Positions 38,154 to 48,402 of a DNA stretch of 64,000 nucleotides are shown here, piece by piece (positions within the stretch are counted from its first letter, which is position 1; every line of letters begins with the position of its first letter). The stretch is from Pycnococcus provasolii. Taxonomy: Eukaryota; Chlorophyta; Pseudoscourfieldiophyceae; Pseudoscourfieldiales. Both the position numbers and the translations under genes were made by a program. Under the pieces are notes generated by a model, which worked only from the letters and a program-made list of their open reading frames with translations, searched no databases and was not told the DNA's origin. The DNA is taken from assembly GCA_049487715.1 (NCBI GenBank), contig CP150551.1, forward strand, positions 434,001 through 498,000, given 5' to 3'.

Positions 38154-40184
38154 TCATCGAGGCGTGGCACCGCGGCGATTTTGAAATGCCGTTCGGCTTT
38201 GACGTGCCAAACGTAACGCGTCCGCGATGGCGGTGAAATCGACGCCCCCTCCGAGCTTCCCTGTAAAGTCAAAGGCTCGGCCGACGGTGTCCTCGGTAGA
38301 AACGCTAAGTCTCGTGTGGTCCATGTCGACGCCCGTTACGCCTGTTGGAAAGCTTATCTGGCTCGTTTTATCGAGCGTCGGCCATCTCAGCACGTGCAAG
38401 GCGCCGTCGTCGCATCCAGCCACCACACGCCTCAATCGAGGACTTGCTTGGATCGCATTTACAGATGATCCGAACTTCCGTGTGAAAGTTGCCTCGACTC
38501 CTGAGGTCTTTCGAATGTCCATCCTTCGAATTGACCCGATGCTATCACCTGCAATTAAGCAGCTCGATTCCTCTACGCCAACCACACAACGCATGGCACA
38601 TCTCACGTTCGGCTTCAGAGTGAACGATGCCTTGTTGCGAGGCACTCGCACATCCCACATGCGCACTGCACCGTCGCCACACGCGGCAGACACACAATGT
38701 TGTCCCATCCAACTCACGCCGTACACTTCGCAGCGAAACGAAGGGTCTGTTAGGTGACACACAGATGCGACCATGCCATTCGACAAACCGTCGTACACAC
38801 CGATAATCGACGTTTCTTCTGATGGCTGGCGATGCGTGGCTCCCCCGAACGCCATGCGCTCTCCGCAGATAGCGACGCAATCTGCATGCGCATGTGGTGT
38901 GTCGAGAAGCGTAACCTGCGAAGCGGCACGCTCATGCCAAGGCTGCGAAGAACACCATCGCGTAGGATCAATACGCCACACTTGCACGAATCCGCCGTGC
39001 GTTCCTGAGACGAGCACACGGCTTTGATCATCATCTATCGCGTCCTCATATCCATCGTTGCTTGCTTCATTTTGAATGAAGGCTGCACACTGGACGCCAG
39101 ATTCTGTGGTTCGGTCAGATAGCGTCGCTGAAAGTCGGCCTGGATTCTGGGTCTGCACATCACCCGGCGCGCGTGGCGACATCGAAACCAGGGACAGCGA
39201 ACCGTCCATCGAACCGAATGCAACAATGCCCCGGCTCATTGCGGTGCAGGTAAGATACTGACTGTGGTGACGCAAATCCCAGCGTTCGGAATGGCGTCGA
39301 TTCCAATTCGCATCGTATGACAGGCTGGTGACAAATCTTGAGCGCCACGTGTCTTCACTCGTCCCAGCCGGCTGCCCGAGACGAGGATGACGTCCGCCGC
39401 GAATCATCGCCTGATGCCAGCATGTTCCATCGCCGTTGTCGTCACTAAGCGCTAGACGACGTAGCTCGGCGGACGCACAGCTTATCCGGCAGAGCGAGCG
39501 TGGAGATAGGCAACGCAGGACGCCACGCCAGACGAGCGGCGGAAGTTCCCCGAACGGCGACGTCACTTCCTCGACGGCAAATCTTGCTTCTTCGCCTTTG
39601 CGACTTGCGCCATCCCGAGAGGCTGACGCCGCCGCTTGCTCAGCTGCCCTCTCCGCGTCACGTTGCTCCTGCTCCCTCTTCTCAGCGAGTGCTCGCGCCT
39701 CCGCTCGCTCCTGTGCCTCCTTCTTGGCCTGCTCAGCGGCCGCCCGCTCGCGCACTTCCTCGCGCTTGCGCGCCGCTTCCGACGCCTCCGCTTGCCTTCT
39801 TACGCTCGTCTCGTACCCACGCGCCACCTCAGCGTCATCTTCCTCCTTGCAGTCGAGCGCCAGCGCCTTGAACTCCTCGGCAAGGTCGACGCCTGGCGGT
39901 CCGTTGTACTTGACTTGATGTCGAGTGCACCACGCTTCATCGTGCCTCCTTGCTCGGTAGAGCAGGTCTTCAAACCTGCGTGCGAGCGCCTCCTCTTCGT
40001 TCTCCGGCTCCTGTGCAGCTGCTTGCGCCGACTCTCGAATCGCCTCCGCGACCTCGAGGTGTCCGCTGTAGTTGCGCGAGTACGCGCGCAGGGCGAGGGA
40101 CGGGTCGCCGGACATGGCTAGCTCGATGATTGGCGAGCGTGCGGGTCCCAAGATGTCCCAAGACAGCTTGCAAGGGCAGTGCAT
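38154..40184 (-). CDS. F-box and WD40-repeat protein
   Basis: 676 aa. The N-terminal part (1-200) is a charged coiled coil with a long Ala/Glu/Arg helix. An F-box follows at about 210-255 (FGELPPLVWRGVLRCLSPRSLCRISCASAELRRLA), with WHQAM after it. The C-terminal 400 residues form a likely WD40 propeller, with repeats ending RVWRIDP-type words such as LVSGTHGGFVQVWRID and VSAACGDGAVRMWDVR. Such proteins are normally substrate receptors of SCF ubiquitin ligases, with the F-box binding SKP1; the target is unknown. The start at 40184 is the first ATG; M24 (40115, MSGDPSLALRAY) is an alternative. It is convergent with the Misato gene. Confidence 0.85.
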   Translation of the reverse strand: MHCPCKLSWDILGPARSPIIELAMSGDPSLALRAYSRNYSGHLEVAEAIRESAQAAAQEPENEEEALARRFEDLLYRARRHDEAWCTRHQVKYNGPPGVDLAEEFKALALDCKEEDDAEVARGYETSVRRQAEASEAARKREEVRERAAAEQAKKEAQERAEARALAEKREQEQRDAERAAEQAAASASRDGASRKGEEARFAVEEVTSPFGELPPLVWRGVLRCLSPRSLCRISCASAELRRLALSDDNGDGTCWHQAMIRGGRHPRLGQPAGTSEDTWRSRFVTSLSYDANWNRRHSERWDLRHHSQYLTCTAMSRGIVAFGSMDGSLSLVSMSPRAPGDVQTQNPGRLSATLSDRTTESGVQCAAFIQNEASNDGYEDAIDDDQSRVLVSGTHGGFVQVWRIDPTRWCSSQPWHERAASQVTLLDTPHAHADCVAICGERMAFGGATHRQPSEETSIIGVYDGLSNGMVASVCHLTDPSFRCEVYGVSWMGQHCVSAACGDGAVRMWDVRVPRNKASFTLKPNVRCAMRCVVGVEESSCLIAGDSIGSIRRMDIRKTSGVEATFTRKFGSSVNAIQASPRLRRVVAGCDDGALHVLRWPTLDKTSQISFPTGVTGVDMDHTRLSVSTEDTVGRAFDFTGKLGGGVDFTAIADALRLARQSRTAFQNRRGATPR

Positions 40185-40550
40185 CCGGAGACAGCTCAGG
40201 CATCAGGCGGACGGGAGGTTCCACCAATGGTTGTTTTTGTAAGTTCACAGAGGTGTCAAGAATACTACCAGGTAAACTTTACTTGTTGCGATGAGGTGTT
40301 ACGCCCACCTTTGCCGGCCGACTTAGATGGCCGACATGGAGGGTAATAAAAAACTCCTGGAGTGGTTGACCTGAGTGGTTGGTTCTTCGTTGACGTCATA
40401 CCATCCTATATAATGGCATTAATAATGGTGATCATGAGCAACATTTGTCGACGTCGATGACCTACCCTAACAGTCCATAGATCTCGACTTTTAGTACGAT
40501 GAAAGAATTGATTGGTATTACACATTCGAAATGCTTAATAAAATTAATGT
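40185..40550. other. Intergenic gap between F-box gene start and ABC transporter end
   Basis: 366 bp. It holds TGACGTCA-like GACGTCAT near 40394 and the ABC gene's TGTAA signal (TTACA at 40518-40522). No gene is seen. Confidence 0.5.
40518..40522 (-). terminator. TGTAA poly(A) signal after ABC transporter
   Basis: TTACA on the + strand, 29 bp past the stop of the minus-strand gene. Confidence 0.45.
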
Positions 40551-43526
40551 TTAGCTCTGGTCCTCTCCAATCGCGCTTGTCGCGCCAGCCTCCACCTGAG
40601 TCTTTACAAGCTTCTTGTAGATGCCATCTTCAATCGCCATGAGCTCCTCGTGCCGTCCGCGCTCTGCGCATTGACCTCCACTCACGACGTGAATCGCATT
40701 CGCGTTGCGCACGGTGGATAGGCGATGAGCCACGACTGCCACAGTGCTCGTGCGTTGCTCCATCAGATGATTCAGCGCCTGTTGGACGAGAGCTTCTGAC
40801 TCACTGTCAAGGGCAGATGTGGCCTCATCTAAGAGAAGCAGGCGAGGTTTCCGAAGGAATGCTCGCGCAACCGCAATGCGCTGGCGCTGACCGCCACTCA
40901 GCCGAACACCACGCTCGCCGACACGCGTGGCAAGCCCATCTGGGAATGATTCGATGAATACACGAGCTTGTGCCATTTCGCAAGCCTCAAGTACCTGTTC
41001 CCTCGTTGGCGCTTCGCCAGCATCATCGATCGTGATAGTCGACGTCTCTTCATCCCCTGCGCTGTTTGTGGATGCTCCAAGAACAACCGCGTCAATGTCG
41101 TCGCAGTCGTGCAATCCATAGGCCAGATTATACAGAATGGATTCGGCGAATAGCTGCGTTTCCTGTGATACAAGTCCAGTCTTTCGTCGAACGTCTTGCA
41201 GTCGCAGAGATCGAAGGTCACGGCTGTCAAGCATCACCTGACCTTCGTGCGGGTCGTAAAATCGCAACAGCAGGTGAATGACGGTGCTTTTTCCGCCACC
41301 AGACGGTCCGACGAGAGCTCCCACCTCGCTTGGGGCGATGCTAACGTCCAGACCTTGCAGCACACGTACCTCCTCTCTCATCTGGTATGCGAAAACGACG
41401 TCGCGAAGCTCAACCTTCGGTCCCACGCTTGCGCTAGCAGGCAACCACTGTTGAACGCTCCCAGCACCAGCTTCGTCATTGATGTCAGGGAAGGAGTCGA
41501 CGAGGCTCCATACACGCGTGGCTGCCCCGGCAGATCTTGTGAACGTCGCGAGCAGGTTCTGCATGTTCTCGAAACTGTTGTTGAACATACTCCAGTACAG
41601 CTGGAATGCAATCAGTCGACCCACTGTTAGACCTGGGCCTTTCGCGTCCCCGCCATGCATGTGCTGGAGTGCAAGATTTCCGCCAAACCATAGAACAATG
41701 ACGAGCGAGCCCTCGTCCAGCAGCCCTCCGAGAAATCGGTTGATGCCAGCACCCTTTGCATCAAGAATGCCCTCCTTGAGCGCACGGTCGAGACTGCGCT
41801 TGTATTTCTTGTGCTCCAGATCCTCACACGCGGACGATTTCACGGTCCGTATATTGCCCAACGCGTCGTTGACAGTCTTGGTCGCCTCGCCGAGGGAGGT
41901 GAAAATGTGTGCATTTAGCGAGCTGGACCACATCGCAAAGCGTTTCGTCAGGTACGCTGCGGGAACGAGTGTCGTGAAGGCGAGCAGAGCGAGTCTCCAC
42001 GAGACGATGAATGAGCAAGCGAGCCCGCCGATCAGCCTCGCAAGTGACCCGATGAACGAGCCAAGTGTAGTTGTGATTGGAGACGTCATCACGGTCACAT
42101 CATTGCCAAGACGGCTGACCAAATCTCCGGTAGCCGCGGCGTCGAAGAAAGCAATATCCTGGCGAAGCAGCTGGGAGAACAAGTTTTGCCTGATGTGCCA
42201 TGTAATCTTCCGACCGACGATACGGAAGCACGTCGCCTTGAATGCGCCGAGCACGGACTGTACGACTGCGCTGATTGTAAGATAGAGGACGGCTAGCTCG
42301 AAGCCCTTGCGATCGTTCTTCACGACGTGGTCGAGGATCGAACCTGTAAAACTCGGAGAAGCAATTTCTGCGGCGTTCGTGACCAGCAAGCTGGACAACG
42401 CGGCTGCAACCATCAATCGCTCAGACTTGACGACTGACCAGACGCGCATAAGGTGGCTGACGGGTCCCTTTTCGCGCGCATCTGTCTCGTTCCGAACACC
42501 TCGGTCGCCACGTATTCCACCTTCACCTCTCGATCGATCGCCTTTGCGAAAGCATTTGAGACAAACGTCAAAATCACACGCCTCGCATCGCATGGCGGTT
42601 CGAACGCGACCACGGCAGACATCGCACCTATGGTTTGGAACTTCTGAGTGAATCAGTTCGTGCATATGGACGGACGGCTTGAGGTATCCACGACGCCGCG
42701 TGACAATCTCAACCCACTGCACAGCGAACACCGCCTCGAGGTTCCCCCAGAAGATGCCGCTAGCCATGAGCAAGACACGCAGGATGCTCCACGTTTTGGA
42801 CGACCAGTTCAGTGGAAGAGGCTTACCTTCGAATTTCCTGAACGTCGAACACTGCACAGCCTGGAACAGGCAAGTGAGGCAGCATAAGGCGAAAAGACAT
42901 GCCACGACGACGTCTCTCTTCCGCTCGCGCGCCTTGACGGCAGATAATTTCTCCGCGTCGCCCCCAAGCGCATGGTTGTCGTCGTTGTCGTCGTTGTCGT
43001 CGCCTTGAGAAATCAACGGCGTTGTCATAACGTCAGACTCCGCTTCTTCTCCGCTGGCGTGGTGATGGTGGTGATGATGATGATGACAAGACGCATGTTG
43101 CTTATTTTTGTTCTTTTCGCTTCCGATGCGTGCTGCGAATGTAGAGAGCGTGAGGACGGTAGACACGCGCAGCGCAGACATGAGTAGGATTCCTAGCGTA
43201 TCGTCGCGAATGTCCAGGAGTGCGCTGAGGTCCACCAAAAGAGGTCCCACATCTCCACCAAAAACTGATGACATGGAGTGGAGGGATAAGTAAAGTGCCG
43301 TGGATGTAAGAAGGTCGAGTATGCATACAACTATTAGGATACGAAAACGCCACAGAGCCCGGGCTGCGACTGCATCGCCAGAGCTTACGGGTTGCGAGAG
43401 TAATCCGAACGAACGACCGCGACCGACAGCCATGGCGAAACGGCTATCCGGATGTGATTTCTGATTCTCATCAGGGGTCCCTTTTGGTGCCGTCTCCAAC
43501 GGCAAATCCATCGGGACCCTAATCAT
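40551..43526 (-). CDS. ABCB-type half transporter with N-terminal TMD0, His run and zinc finger
   Basis: 991-aa ABC exporter from the ATG at 43526 (MIRVPMDLP). The N-terminal extra membrane part (TMD0) has about four helices (about 60-85, 105-135, 190-215, 235-270). A hydrophilic loop between them carries nine consecutive His (near 150). After TMD0, residues about 290-335 form a Cys/His zinc finger (HRCDVCRGRVRTAMRCEACDFDVCLKC), resembling ZZ or C1-like fingers. The six-helix ABC membrane domain (about 360-650) is followed by one nucleotide-binding domain: Walker A GPSGGGKST (near 740), signature LSGGQRQR (near 878), Walker B LLLLDEATSALD, and an H-loop His in VAHRLST. Closest in style to TAP/TAPL and HMT1-like half transporters, so it should work as a dimer. 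The substrate is unknown; a metal or metal-conjugate role is speculative. Confidence 0.9.
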   Translation of the reverse strand: MIRVPMDLPLETAPKGTPDENQKSHPDSRFAMAVGRGRSFGLLSQPVSSGDAVAARALWRFRILIVVCILDLLTSTALYLSLHSMSSVFGGDVGPLLVDLSALLDIRDDTLGILLMSALRVSTVLTLSTFAARIGSEKNKNKQHASCHHHHHHHHHASGEEAESDVMTTPLISQGDDNDDNDDNHALGGDAEKLSAVKARERKRDVVVACLFALCCLTCLFQAVQCSTFRKFEGKPLPLNWSSKTWSILRVLLMASGIFWGNLEAVFAVQWVEIVTRRRGYLKPSVHMHELIHSEVPNHRCDVCRGRVRTAMRCEACDFDVCLKCFRKGDRSRGEGGIRGDRGVRNETDAREKGPVSHLMRVWSVVKSERLMVAAALSSLLVTNAAEIASPSFTGSILDHVVKNDRKGFELAVLYLTISAVVQSVLGAFKATCFRIVGRKITWHIRQNLFSQLLRQDIAFFDAAATGDLVSRLGNDVTVMTSPITTTLGSFIGSLARLIGGLACSFIVSWRLALLAFTTLVPAAYLTKRFAMWSSSLNAHIFTSLGEATKTVNDALGNIRTVKSSACEDLEHKKYKRSLDRALKEGILDAKGAGINRFLGGLLDEGSLVIVLWFGGNLALQHMHGGDAKGPGLTVGRLIAFQLYWSMFNNSFENMQNLLATFTRSAGAATRVWSLVDSFPDINDEAGAGSVQQWLPASASVGPKVELRDVVFAYQMREEVRVLQGLDVSIAPSEVGALVGPSGGGKSTVIHLLLRFYDPHEGQVMLDSRDLRSLRLQDVRRKTGLVSQETQLFAESILYNLAYGLHDCDDIDAVVLGASTNSAGDEETSTITIDDAGEAPTREQVLEACEMAQARVFIESFPDGLATRVGERGVRLSGGQRQRIAVARAFLRKPRLLLLDEATSALDSESEALVQQALNHLMEQRTSTVAVVAHRLSTVRNANAIHVVSGGQCAERGRHEELMAIEDGIYKKLVKTQVEAGATSAIGEDQS

Positions 43527-44577
43527 TAAAAAAACCCTCCGCAAAAAGGTAAGTACGACGACCACAGCGGTAAACGGGAGCACCGGAGCAACGCGCAGAC
43601 GGTCAGGCGCGGCGGCGTACCTGGTGGCGACAAGCTCGACTTTGACAGCGTACACACCATCATGTCGTGGTATGGGTCATCATTCCAGGCGGCTTTCACG
43701 TCGTCGATGACATTCCTCCATCTATTCGTTTTCGCCGCCCTAACCGCCGCGGCCATATATGCTGACGTTAGGCGCGAAGAAGCGGGCGCGCCCTAACCTG
43801 GCCCCGCTGAGCGTGCGGCTTGAGTTCGCGCAGGACGATTAGGGTATTAGCGATATTATTACAAATTTCCTTAAAACCCTAAGCAATGAAACGCGTCACG
43901 GGATTTCAGGGGGGCGTCATGACGCGTCGTGACATTACGCATTACGCGCGTAATGATTACGCGCGTCATGACGCATGGCAACCCTAGCGACAAGGCCGCG
44001 AAGCCGGCGACGCCGGTCGGTCCGCGCAGTCCTCCGTCCGTGCCATGCGATGCCCTCTCATGTTGTCAGGCGTCGAGGCCCAACTCACCGCATGGCACGA
44101 GCGCAGTTACCGACCCCAAGCGCAAACGTTGCACGCCAGCGGTGTGGACGGTCATGGAGGTTGAGCGAGCCTCACTCATGTCGTGCTATGATAGAAGGCA
44201 TTATTGTGGTTCCGCTTCTGTCCCGAGTAAACCCCGATGATGTTACGAGTCTAGGAAGTACTACCCTTATTAACAGCTGTTGGGTAGATAACCCCGATTT
44301 TTCGGTACCAAAGTTTAGAACTAAGTTTAGGGGTTTAGGGGACTCCCAGTCAGCCCGTCGAAAAACCTACACGGTTTCGTTTCGTTTTGTGACTTCCCAG
44401 AATCGGAAAACAACAAACGCCCATATGGGCTTCCACGTGACATCACTCCTCAAGACTACTGCTTCAGCCTTCAGCTTCCCTCGGACTGAGGCTCATTGGG
44501 TGGTGGTAGATTCGTACCCTACCCCTTCCTACCACCGGTCAGTCGTGTCGACTTTCTGATTGGTAATAATAATTTCC
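43527..44577. other. Intergenic region with palindromes and promoter words
   Basis: About 1 kb between divergent genes. It holds AAACCCTAAG (43873-43883), the palindrome cluster (43914-43974), AACCCCGAT at 44230-44238 and 44290-44298, and a TTTAGGGGTTTAGGGG run near 44327-44342. No gene is supported. Confidence 0.55.
43914..43974. repeat. Palindrome cluster: GCGTCATGACGC twice, ATTACGCGCGTAAT once
   Basis: Perfect 12-bp palindromes GCGTCATGACGC at 43914-43925 and 43963-43974 flank the perfect 14-bp palindrome ATTACGCGCGTAAT at 43941-43954. The 49-bp spacing places the larger palindrome close to the centre. CpG content is high. Confidence 0.9.
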
Positions 44578-46802
44578 ATGGCGGCGTATCGTTCTCCTTG
44601 TCCTTGGTGTTGGTGCGCTCTTTTGCTCCTTTGCGCTCTGTTGGTTTCCGCTCCTCCCCTTGTAGCATGGGCGCAGTATGGGCGGATGGTGGATGGTCGT
44701 AGCTGCGCCGCGCCGTGTCAGCCGTACAATGGCGAGCCTTGGTGTCGCGACAGAACCGGCGCGTGGGGACGGTGCGCAGACTCAACCCTGGATGATGACG
44801 GGTTTGGTGTTTCGGCAATCAATAACAACAATGATGATAATCCACAGTTACAACGACAAACGACGATTATGGTGCCGACAGTGGTGGTGGAGCGAGAAGA
44901 AGAAGAGATCACGTCGTCGTCGACGACGTCAACAACGACTACCACAACAACATCAACGACGACGACGACGACGACGACGACCACAACCACGACGTTACCA
45001 CCACCTCCACCACCTCCACCTCCTCCTCCTCCGGCTCCTCTATACTACGACAGTGCTGCTGCCCTCGTACCACCACCACAATCTGCTGAACGAGCACAAC
45101 CCATCCGTCTGGCACCGAGCCAGGCTGTCGCACGTGAGCTTGTGGTGATTTCCGAAGTTGCGAGTCAGCCAGTGTCGTCTGAAATCGAAGACGACTGGAT
45201 CGAAATTGCAAACACGTCATACGACTACGACGTCGATTTGCATGGATACTCGATCGTCGACAACGGATACACGATGGATTGGATAGAACTTGCGCCAGGA
45301 TCGCCCGAGCGGATCAAGAAGGAGAACAAGGCGCGCGAGCATCTGCACACCATCACTCGCCTTCAGGACGGTGATGTTGATAGGTCATCAACTGCAGGAA
45401 CTTCGACATGTTCTCTCGTGGGTGGCTCGATCCTTCGACGCAACTCCGCCGTTCTACTTCAGCACAAGGGAAAGGGAAATGAAACGTCGTCGTCGTCGTC
45501 ATCATGCACCTTCCCCTTCGGACTGAGCAGTACAAAAGGCGATGTGGTCAAACTCCTCAGCCCAAGCGGATATCTGATCGACACCGCAACTCTGCCAGCG
45601 AACTCACCTCTTGGGTATTCATTTGCGCGCAAAGACCTGAAATCAAAGTCGCAAGCATTCGAAACCGCCATACCGACTCCAGAAGAAATTCCGAATGTGC
45701 AGGCTGTTGGCGAAAAGGATGCGTCAGCTCGCGTCATTGCCGCCTTCAGACTGTCCGGCAAAACCGCCTCCGCCTCCTCTACGAGTAGTACAGCAAACTC
45801 ACCGATGACGCAGTGCTGCGGTGTTGCTGCGACATGGCGACGAAATCGTAACGGACCTGTGCATATGCCAGTCGTGGTTGTTGAGACGCTGCCAGCCGTG
45901 GAACGCAACAACTTTGGTGGGACTCCCGTGCGCGTTTGCAGCTGCTCTTGCCCCTCCTCCAATGATGATGATGGAGGTTCGTGTGCTCCGTTCCCTTCAG
46001 AGACCTCGCCGTTGCTCAAGGGCGCGTCACTTGTGCCCAGCGCGTGGCGTGACGTGGACACGACCACGATTGTCTACGATAACATGCAGAGAATGCCATT
46101 ATCAACGTCTTTCCCCAGCGTGCGTGATCTTGACCTTCAATTTGTACGCTCAGCCTCGGACTCGTTCATGAATGAGAAGAATGATGAGGAGTATGGTCAA
46201 ATTCAACAGCCGAGCGTGTCAGCCTTCGATCGACGACGATCGGCTTCTTTGCCAAAGAGACAAGGCCAAGGCACCAATTTCTCGTTGGATGCCATTGAAG
46301 AATACCAGCACGCTTGGCTCGGCATGCCTCGCGCTGAAGGCTTTGTTCTCGTCCTTCCACCACCGCCGTCGCCACCAGACAGTACGGTAAGTGGCACCAG
46401 CACTGAGCAGCTACCATATTCGGCGCGTGCACCAGCTCTTGCCCTGGTGAATGCCGTGCTGAACAACGTGTACGCCGCTTCGCAGCAGACGACGCCTTCT
46501 ACGGCGAAGAGGGCCATCTGGTCGCCGCGCGTCGTGTTTGTCGAGGCACTTTGGGCGAACGGGCCAGATTCATACGTATCCGCAGGTCCTGTGGCACTCA
46601 TGGAAGAAGTTTGTAGAGACGGTGCGAGACTGGACCTTGACAAGTTCCGCGTTAAAAAGCCGCCAAATGGCACAGACCAAAGGGAGAATGGTGAGCCACG
46701 CCCTCCTGCTCTCAAGCCGAATGGCGATGTGCGCCCGCTCGTCGCGAGGCGCGGAAAGGGCGGACTGCTCATGACCTTTGGCAAAAATCCGGACGAGATG
46801 GG

Positions 46803-46833
<31 letters not shown>

Positions 46834-48066
46834 TCGTTCTCGCCCTACAAGTCTAGCGATCTCAAGCTGCACCTGAATTATCCGAAGAGTAGCAGCAGCA
46901 GCAGCACTAATGACTACGAAGAGCGCGTGACCGGGGCTGTGGGCAAGGCTCTTGCACAGCGAACTCTCGACTTGTTTGAAGCTGCGTTGTACTCTGGTGG
47001 AGATACAGAGAACAACAACAAAGACTGGCGTGAGATTGCTGACGAAGACTCGATGATTGCTCTAGTGCTCGCAACGGAGCTTGTGGGTGGATCATACCGA
47101 CGTGGTCACATCAGTGTCCATGACGCGAATGGCGAGCGTCTATTCGCTGGCGCTGGTGGAAATTTCTTCTACGACGACGCAGAGGAGGATAAGAAGAAGG
47201 ATGACGCCGCCAGCCGCTTGAAATTTGGACCGCCAGCGCCAACGGGAATGCAAACGTTTGCGGTGAAGGGGTCGATGCCAGTCGATGGGTGGCGATTCGT
47301 GCAGCCAGAGGAACACGCTGAAGGAATGGGAAGGTGGGTGTGGGCGGCTTGGGCGGATCCGTCGTTCAGAAAGCGTGCGGCGGAGACATGGCGACGACTT
47401 CGCCAGTCTGGCGGGGTTCTTAACGCTCAGGTTCTTGCATCCGACGGAGGTTGGCTCCTACAGTCAGCGAAGCAGCTCGGAGATGGAGCTGGGCGAGATG
47501 AGGCGGTCGTTGCGATGCGCGCGTCCGCAGATTGGCTCAGTCGCCGTGCGATTTGGATCGACAGAGCCGCCGGGTTCGGCGAGTTTGGCGATGTGATGAT
47601 GACGACGACAGGCGGCAGCCGAGGGCGTTGGAGCGATGGCCGCGAGGGGTTAGAACCGCCCTCTTGGAAGCCACCTGCACCACGGCCACTCCCACCAACG
47701 TCAGCTCCAGCCCGCCGCATTCCACCCCCAGCGACGCCAAGACCAAGTGCGACGACGCCGATATCAATTCCCGGGTACCAAGGCAGTGGTGGGTCATATG
47801 GAAGCATACCAAGCATTCCCACAAGCAATAGCGGAATACCATCGTGGGCATCCCCGCCACCATCGTGGGCATCCCCGCCACCATCGTGGGCATCCCCGCC
47901 AACACCACCGACGAGTTCACTGATTGAGCGTTTACCGCCGGCACTCCGTCAACGATTGCCAGGCAATCGCAACGGGTTTGGCAATGGCGGTGGATTGTTC
48001 AACGGAGGTGGCCTTGGTGGTAGATTACCAGGACTGCCAGGATTGCCAGGATTGCCAGGATTCTGA
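44578..48066 (+). CDS. Large secreted protein with lamin-tail domain and a possible CotH-like region
   Basis: 1,162 aa from the ATG at 44578. A signal peptide (CWCALLLLCALLVSAPPLVAWA) precedes a small Cys-containing module (CAAPCQPYNGEPWCRD), a Thr run and Pro run (about 120-155). A lamin-tail domain follows (about 186-355: LVVISEVASQ, DDWIEIANTS, VDLHGYSIVD, LSSTKGDVVKLLSPSGYLID). Residues about 770-1010 have a pattern reminiscent of the end of CotH kinase domains (LKLHLNYP, EIADEDSMIALVLATEL, GHISVHDANGERLFAGAGG), which in bacteria are often joined to lamin-tail domains; this second match is weak. The tail is disordered, with three exact 21-bp repeats encoding SWASPPP and a GLPGLPG stretch. 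Expected to be extracellular. Confidence 0.75.
47839..47901 (+). repeat. 21-bp exact tandem repeat, 3 copies (SWASPPP)
   Basis: Three consecutive copies of a 21-bp unit (ATCGTGGGCATCCCCGCCAC plus one base) in the tail of the lamin-tail-domain gene. Confidence 0.9.
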
Positions 48067-48080
48067 TTGGTTGTTACCGA

Positions 48081-48212
48081 GATCCCTCATTCAGTAATGA
48101 AGAACTTTGCACTTTAGTTTGTCCAACGGTCGTCCATTCACACCATTCACTTTCAGTGCCATTCACTGCGCGTTTTTGTTCATGGCACAGGTGATTTTGA
48201 GGGTTGTATCTC
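48081..48212 (+). repeat. 3'-flank dispersed repeat, copy C
   Basis: Starts GATCCCTCATTCAGTAATGA, 15 bp past the stop of the lamin-tail-domain gene and in the same orientation. It contains TTGTCCAACGGTCGTCCATT, CACCATTCACTTTCA, GCCATTCACTGCGCG and TTCATGGC. It is nearly identical to copy B over the first 19 bases and over the GCGCGTTTTTGT block. Confidence 0.8.
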
Positions 48213-48402
48213 TCTATCAATGGCGCTTTCGTGTAAGCGTAGTGAGGGCTCCACTTGCGTTCCTTGTCGCTGTTGTCGTCGCCATCGCCACCAACAGTGC
48301 ATCAACACGACGACTCAAGGGAGTTACTTGAAATAGTTAACTTAAAATTTAGAGCGTTACTTCAAACAGTTATAATGATAGTCAATCACTCGTCAAGCAA
48401 GG

